The translations under genes were made by a program, and so were the position numbers. The notes beneath the pieces are model-generated. The model saw nothing but the letters and a program-made list of their open reading frames with translations, ran no database searches and was not told where the DNA came from. A stretch of DNA of 33,217 nt from positions 1-33,217 of the forward strand of contig JBKPDO010000176.1 of NCBI GenBank assembly GCA_046727955.1, read 5' to 3'. This document shows, in pieces, positions 31,606 through 33,217 of this stretch; position 1 is the first letter of the stretch, and every line of letters begins with the position of its first letter. The stretch is from DASVXQ01 sp046727955. Lineage in GTDB: Bacteria > Actinomycetota > CALGFH01.

Positions 31606-32175
31606 ATGATCGGGGACGCCTTCGACGAGGTGCTCGAGGCGGCAGCAGGCGGCGATGAGCGGGCGTTCGCGACGCTCTGGTACGACCTGCACCCGGGCCT
31701 GCTGCGCTACCTCAAGGTGGTGGCGCCCGCCGCGGCCGAGGACCTCGCCTCCGAGACGTGGCTCGACGTGGTCCGTGGGCTGGCACGCTTCGAGGGCGGC
31801 GAGGCCGGCTTCCGGTCCTGGATTTTCACGGTCGCCCGCCACCGGGTGACCGACTGGCGGCGGCGGCGGGCGCGCCAGCCGTCCGTCCCGGTCCCGGCCG
31901 AGCTGCTGCCCCAGCGCGCCGCCCCGGACGACCCCGCCGACGCCGTGGTCGAGGCGATCTCCACCGAGGCGGCGCTCGCTCTGCTCGCCGAGCTGCCACC
32001 GGACCAGGCGGAGGTGGTCGCCCTGCGGTCGGTGGCCGGCCTGGACGTGGCGCGCGTGGCGGAGATTGTGGGCAAGCGGCCCGGGACAGTGCGGGTGCTT
32101 GCGCACCGAGGGCTGCGGCGACTGGCCGAGCGGCTCGAAACGCAGCAGCGGCTGAGAGGGGGTGTAACGCGATGA
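31606..32175 (+). CDS. ECF-type RNA polymerase sigma factor
   Basis: A 189-residue sigma-70-family protein of the ECF group. Region 2 is AEDLASETWLDVVRGLARFE with FRSWIFTVARHRVTDWRRRR; region 4 is LPPDQAEVVALRSVAGLDVA with VAEIVGKRPGTVRVLAHRGL. Region 3 is absent, as expected for the group. The start at ATG 31606 has a GGGAAGGG stretch upstream with long spacing; an earlier GTG at 31549 is possible. Its stop overlaps the next gene's ATG (ATGA), so the pair is co-translated. The next gene product is the likely membrane regulator. No clear autoregulated promoter was found. Confidence 0.9.
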   Translation: MIGDAFDEVLEAAAGGDERAFATLWYDLHPGLLRYLKVVAPAAAEDLASETWLDVVRGLARFEGGEAGFRSWIFTVARHRVTDWRRRRARQPSVPVPAELLPQRAAPDDPADAVVEAISTEAALALLAELPPDQAEVVALRSVAGLDVARVAEIVGKRPGTVRVLAHRGLRRLAERLETQQRLRGGVTR

Positions 32176-32984
32176 GCGCCGACAGCGGTCTCCCGGCCGA
32201 GATGCGCCGACTGCTCAACGGGCTCCAGGACGACCCCATGGTCCTGGACGACGACAGCGCCGACCGGCTGCTCGCCGGCCGGCTGGACCCTGCCGACGCG
32301 CCGCCGGGCTACGTGGAGGCCGCCGCCGTCATGGCGGCCGCGACCGCGCCGGCGACGCCTGACGAGCGGGCGGGCATGGAGCCGTCACTCGACGCCTTCA
32401 GGGCCGCGCTCGGAGCGCCGCCCTCACCCCCCAGGAGGTCGCAAATGCTCGTCAGGCTCCTTACCCTGAAGGTGGCGGCGGCCACTTTCACCGGAGCGCT
32501 GCTCGTCGGCGGTGTCGCCGCGGCGGCGACCGGCTCGCTGCCCGATGCCGCGCAGCGCATGGCGCACAGCATCGTCAGCGCCGCGCCGGACCCCGCCAAG
32601 GGCCAGGACGTCGGTGACGCCGCCAAGGCCGCCGCCGGCTCGCAGGGCGCCAGCGAAAGCGGCGACCATAGCCAAGCGGGCTCGCACACCACCGGACCGG
32701 ACCTCTCCAAGATCGACAAGACCGGTCTGTGCAACGCGTACATGGCCGGCCAGGGCGGCGTGAACGGCGGCAAGTTCGACGCGGCCGCCTTCCAGGCGCT
32801 GGAGCAGGCCGCCGGTGGCGCCGACAAGGTCGCCGACTTCTGCAAGGACGCCGTCACCGCGCAGGGCGGCGAGCAGAAGCCCGCTGACGCCGGAAGCGCC
32901 GGCGACGCCCACGGCCAGAGCCAGGACCAGAAGCCCGCTGACGCCGGAAGCGCCGGCGACGCCCACGGAGGCGGCCGGCCCTAG
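32172..32984 (+). CDS. Putative membrane anti-sigma partner of the ECF factor
   Basis: A 270-residue protein with one membrane helix near residues 98-119 (KVAAATFTGALLVGGVAAAAT). The N-terminal part (1-90) is cytoplasmic, acidic and helical, the likely sigma-binding side. There is no zinc-binding HxxxCxxC motif. The outer part has a conserved-looking block TGLCNAYMAGQGG with a second Cys further on (VADFCKDAV), perhaps a disulfide. The tail repeats QKPADAGSAGDAHG twice. ATG 32172 overlaps the sigma factor stop. This type is common downstream of ECF genes in actinobacteria; its anti-sigma role is inferred from position. Confidence 0.7.
   Translation: MSADSGLPAEMRRLLNGLQDDPMVLDDDSADRLLAGRLDPADAPPGYVEAAAVMAAATAPATPDERAGMEPSLDAFRAALGAPPSPPRRSQMLVRLLTLKVAAATFTGALLVGGVAAAATGSLPDAAQRMAHSIVSAAPDPAKGQDVGDAAKAAAGSQGASESGDHSQAGSHTTGPDLSKIDKTGLCNAYMAGQGGVNGGKFDAAAFQALEQAAGGADKVADFCKDAVTAQGGEQKPADAGSAGDAHGQSQDQKPADAGSAGDAHGGGRP
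32874..32968 (+). repeat. In-frame 54-bp-period repeat in the anti-sigma tail
   Basis: A 41-bp sequence at 32874-32914 recurs exactly at 32928-32968, shifted by 54 bp (18 codons). It encodes QKPADAGSAGDAHG twice at the extracytoplasmic C-terminus. Exact identity at DNA level suggests a recent duplication. Confidence 0.9.
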
Positions 32985-33008
32985 GCCCCAGCGGCCCTCT
33001 TCTCGCCC

Positions 33009-33047
33009 AGGCGGCCCGGGTCCCGCGACGAGCGACCCGGGCCGCCT
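33009..33047 (+). terminator. Strong hairpin terminator after the sigma/anti-sigma pair
   Basis: AGGCGGCCCGGGTC (33009-33022) pairs perfectly with GACCCGGGCCGCCT (33034-33047) around an 11-base loop, 25 bp past the stop codon. The stem has 14 bp and is very GC-rich. No U-run follows, as is common for terminators in high-GC actinobacteria. Confidence 0.8.
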
Positions 33048-33079
33048 GCTGCACGGAATCAGCGGGTGTGCCCGCCAGG

Positions 33080-33217
33080 CCCGGGTTCCGCAGCTCGGGT
33101 CGCGCATAGTCCACGAATCTGGGCAGTGACCTGCGGAGATGGGCGATGGCACGCGCAGGCGGCGTGTATCTAGGCGCGAGCGTTCGCGCTGGTCAGGAGC
33201 CTGGGGCCGGCGGGGTG
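33080..33217 (-). repeat. IS 3' end, right copy of the inverted repeat
   Basis: Reverse complement of 130-267 with one mismatch. It includes the last eight codons of a minus-strand transposase (TPPAPGS then stop, 33193-33217). The copy is cut by the window end, so it probably continues as the same IS in opposite orientation to the left copy. The inner edge at 33080 marks the likely IS terminus. Confidence 0.85.
33193..33217 (-). CDS. Transposase C-terminal codons (partial, right IS copy)
   Basis: Eight codons ending in TGA read TPPAPGS, identical to the end of the left-edge transposase apart from one silent base change. The gene extends beyond the window. Confidence 0.5.

Overview
The window is high-GC DNA with Shine-Dalgarno sites typical of bacteria. 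Its gene families are common in soil Actinomycetota: DHA2 and MMPL exporters, a MalT-like LuxR regulator, a WHG-type TetR regulator, an ECF sigma factor with a membrane partner, and IS630- and IS701-type transposases. I read it as a chromosomal, partly accessory segment of an actinobacterium or a close high-GC relative. The genus cannot be told from this sequence. I see no tRNA, rRNA, CRISPR array or replication origin.

Layout. Positions 1-267 and 33080-33217 are inverted copies of the same IS 3' end, so the window is bounded by two inward-facing IS ends. Positions 431-5063 form a scarred zone. It holds a VOC protein, an NmrA-like oxidoreductase fragment fused to a pirin fragment, an intact B3/B4-domain protein, decayed IS630 and IS701 transposases, and a methyltransferase with an odd C-terminal tail. 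Positions 5188-15544 are all on the minus strand: two small membrane proteins, an MMPL exporter, a GAF-LuxR regulator, a DHA2 drug exporter, a second VOC protein and a large MalT-like regulator. This resembles an efflux and stress-response neighbourhood. Positions 15830-17274 hold a frameshifted small gene, a 19-residue membrane peptide coupled to an 81-residue protein, a truncated pirin, and a lactate permease scrap.

Positions 17410-19031 are a divergent metallo-hydrolase and TetR pair with operator-like repeats between them. Positions 19245-23870 are a complete five-gene branched-chain amino acid or amide type ABC importer (binding protein, two permeases, two ATPases), tightly overlapped. 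It diverges from an intact pirin (24188-25189). That pirin has a 16-bp palindrome over its -35 box, and the same palindrome precedes the truncated pirin.

Positions 25430-29856 hold three consecutive genes that resemble accessory proteins of extracellular contractile injection systems (eCIS, phage-tail-like particles). They are a 5'-truncated tail/beta-helix-like protein, a DUF6519-like protein and a DUF4157-like candidate cargo or adaptor. No sheath, tube, baseplate or ATPase gene is present, so this is an orphan or broken module. It abuts a cold-shock gene. The window closes with a D-2-hydroxyacid dehydrogenase, a small inverted-repeat element, an ECF sigma factor and its membrane partner, and a strong terminator.

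The most interesting points are the orphan eCIS-like module, the three pirin copies (two cut at the same codon and followed by the same related sequence), and the conserved operator in front of the pirin genes.
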